DNA from: Candidatus Acidulodesulfobacterium ferriphilum
GTDB lineage: Bacteria; SZUA-79; Acidulodesulfobacterales; Acidulodesulfobacteraceae
Reading direction: 5' to 3'
Length of the DNA stretch: 64,000 nt
Assembly: GCA_004195035.1 (NCBI GenBank)
Contig: SGBD01000001.1
Coordinates: forward strand, 806,001-870,000
Shown in pieces: positions 63,592 to 64,000 of the stretch. Both the position numbers and the translations under genes were made by a program. Within the stretch, counting starts at the first letter, position 1. The number at the start of each line of letters is the position of its first letter. Below the pieces are notes generated by a model. That model was not told the origin of the DNA, made no database searches, and saw only the letters and a program-made list of their open reading frames with translations.

Positions 63592-64000
63592 TTATTCTAC
63601 CACATCGAGAACAATTGGTTCCACCGTTACGCCTTTTGATTCCAAAAATTTGATGGCTTTTTCTATCTCCCTAGGTTCGCCTTCTATCTCTATAGCAATT
63701 ATTCCTATATCGTTCGAGATACTTGCACTTCTTATATTTGTAATAACATTGTAATTTTTACCTGCAAGATAGATTAGCGGTTCTTTAATAGCTTCCTGTG
63801 GATAGTTAAGATAAAATTTTTTCTTTTCGGCCGCGCCTCCCGCAATTGCGGGAATTATGGAAATCGTGTCCCCGTCTTGAACTTTTGAATTTATGCTGTC
63901 TATAAATCTGATATCCTCATCGTTAAGATAAACATTAACAAATCTCCTAACTTGGTCATTCTGTTCACATATTCTTTCTTTAATACCCGCAAAATTTTTT
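63592..64000 (-). CDS. MoaD/ThiS-type sulfur carrier fused to a NIL domain (partial, 5' end outside window)
   Basis: I translated this frame by hand: 136 codons are open from the window edge to the TAA at 63592-63594. The first about 57 residues are the end of a beta-grasp carrier (R-R-F-V-N-V-Y-L-N-D-E-D-I, D-G-D-T-I-S-I-I-P-A-I-A-G-G). The Gly-Gly that is normally C-terminal is followed by A-A-E-K-K-K and a NIL domain of about 75 residues (F-Y-L-N-Y-P onward, G-I-I-A-I-E-I-E-G). The carrier must be cut after Gly-Gly to work, which fits the JAMM gene in the same operon. The stop is 32 bases before moeB. Confidence 0.82.
   Translation of the reverse strand, partial: KNFAGIKERICEQNDQVRRFVNVYLNDEDIRFIDSINSKVQDGDTISIIPAIAGGAAEKKKFYLNYPQEAIKEPLIYLAGKNYNVITNIRSASISNDIGIIAIEIEGEPREIEKAIKFLESKGVTVEPIVLDVVE

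Overview
The window is AT-rich (roughly 38% G+C by eye) Gram-negative chromosomal DNA. Lipid A and LPS genes (lpxK, a late acyltransferase, gmhB, lptE) sit next to anaerobic, nitrogen-fixing and respiratory genes. This gene content, with cytochrome bd, a quinol NO reductase, a hydrogenase-like membrane complex, archaeal-style nif regulation (NifI1/NifI2) and phosphoketolase, fits an uncultured anaerobic or microaerophilic deltaproteobacterial-type lineage. The Sva0485 / Candidatus Acidulodesulfobacterales group is my best guess. That is an inference from gene content; no 16S or database check was possible.

Layout. 1-829: 5' end of a c-type cytochrome-like exported protein (minus strand, runs off the window). 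1282-7955: respiratory and NO-stress block, with cydAB, an NsrR/IscR-type Rrf2 regulator, the iron-sulfur repair protein Ric, a membrane cytochrome c and a quinol NO reductase. The ric/nor divergent region carries two Crp/Fnr-type boxes, each centred 41.5 bp upstream of a predicted start site. 8256-15647: six-gene hydrogenase-4/complex-I-like membrane complex whose large subunit lacks every NiFe cysteine ligand. 15930-16427: tail-anchored coiled-coil protein.

16456-28803: complete nif cluster. nifV is divergent from nifH-nifB-methyltransferase-ferredoxin-nifD-K-E-N-X, followed by an ANTAR response regulator and nifI1-nifI2. nifH has a good sigma-54 promoter and a leader that ends in a strong intrinsic terminator. 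The left arm of that terminator is shared with an upstream hairpin, as expected for an ANTAR antitermination switch. A second sigma-54 promoter lies just before the ANTAR gene. Together these suggest three levels of control: sigma-54 activation, ANTAR antitermination, and post-translational inhibition by NifI1/NifI2.

28805-60947: mostly housekeeping genes (ogt, fmdB-type, M29 peptidase, a Crp/Fnr regulator, rsmD, phosphoketolase, copA, coaD, aminotransferase, frameshifted lpxK, acyltransferase, gmhB, rpsT, holA, secG, tRNA-Leu, HD-GYP, gap-pgk, lspA-leuS-lptE, sugar-nucleotide/phosphohexomutase genes, coaBC, DMT transporter). 61074-64000 (minus strand): a cysteine/sulfur-carrier operon encoding a MoaD/ThiS-NIL fusion, a MoeB-type E1, a TusA-like protein, an O-acetylserine/phosphoserine-type cysteine synthase and a JAMM protease. 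The JAMM protease is the natural candidate to free the internal Gly-Gly of the carrier.

Dispersed palindromic repeats occur between genes and twice inside coding sequences of the hydrogenase-like complex.
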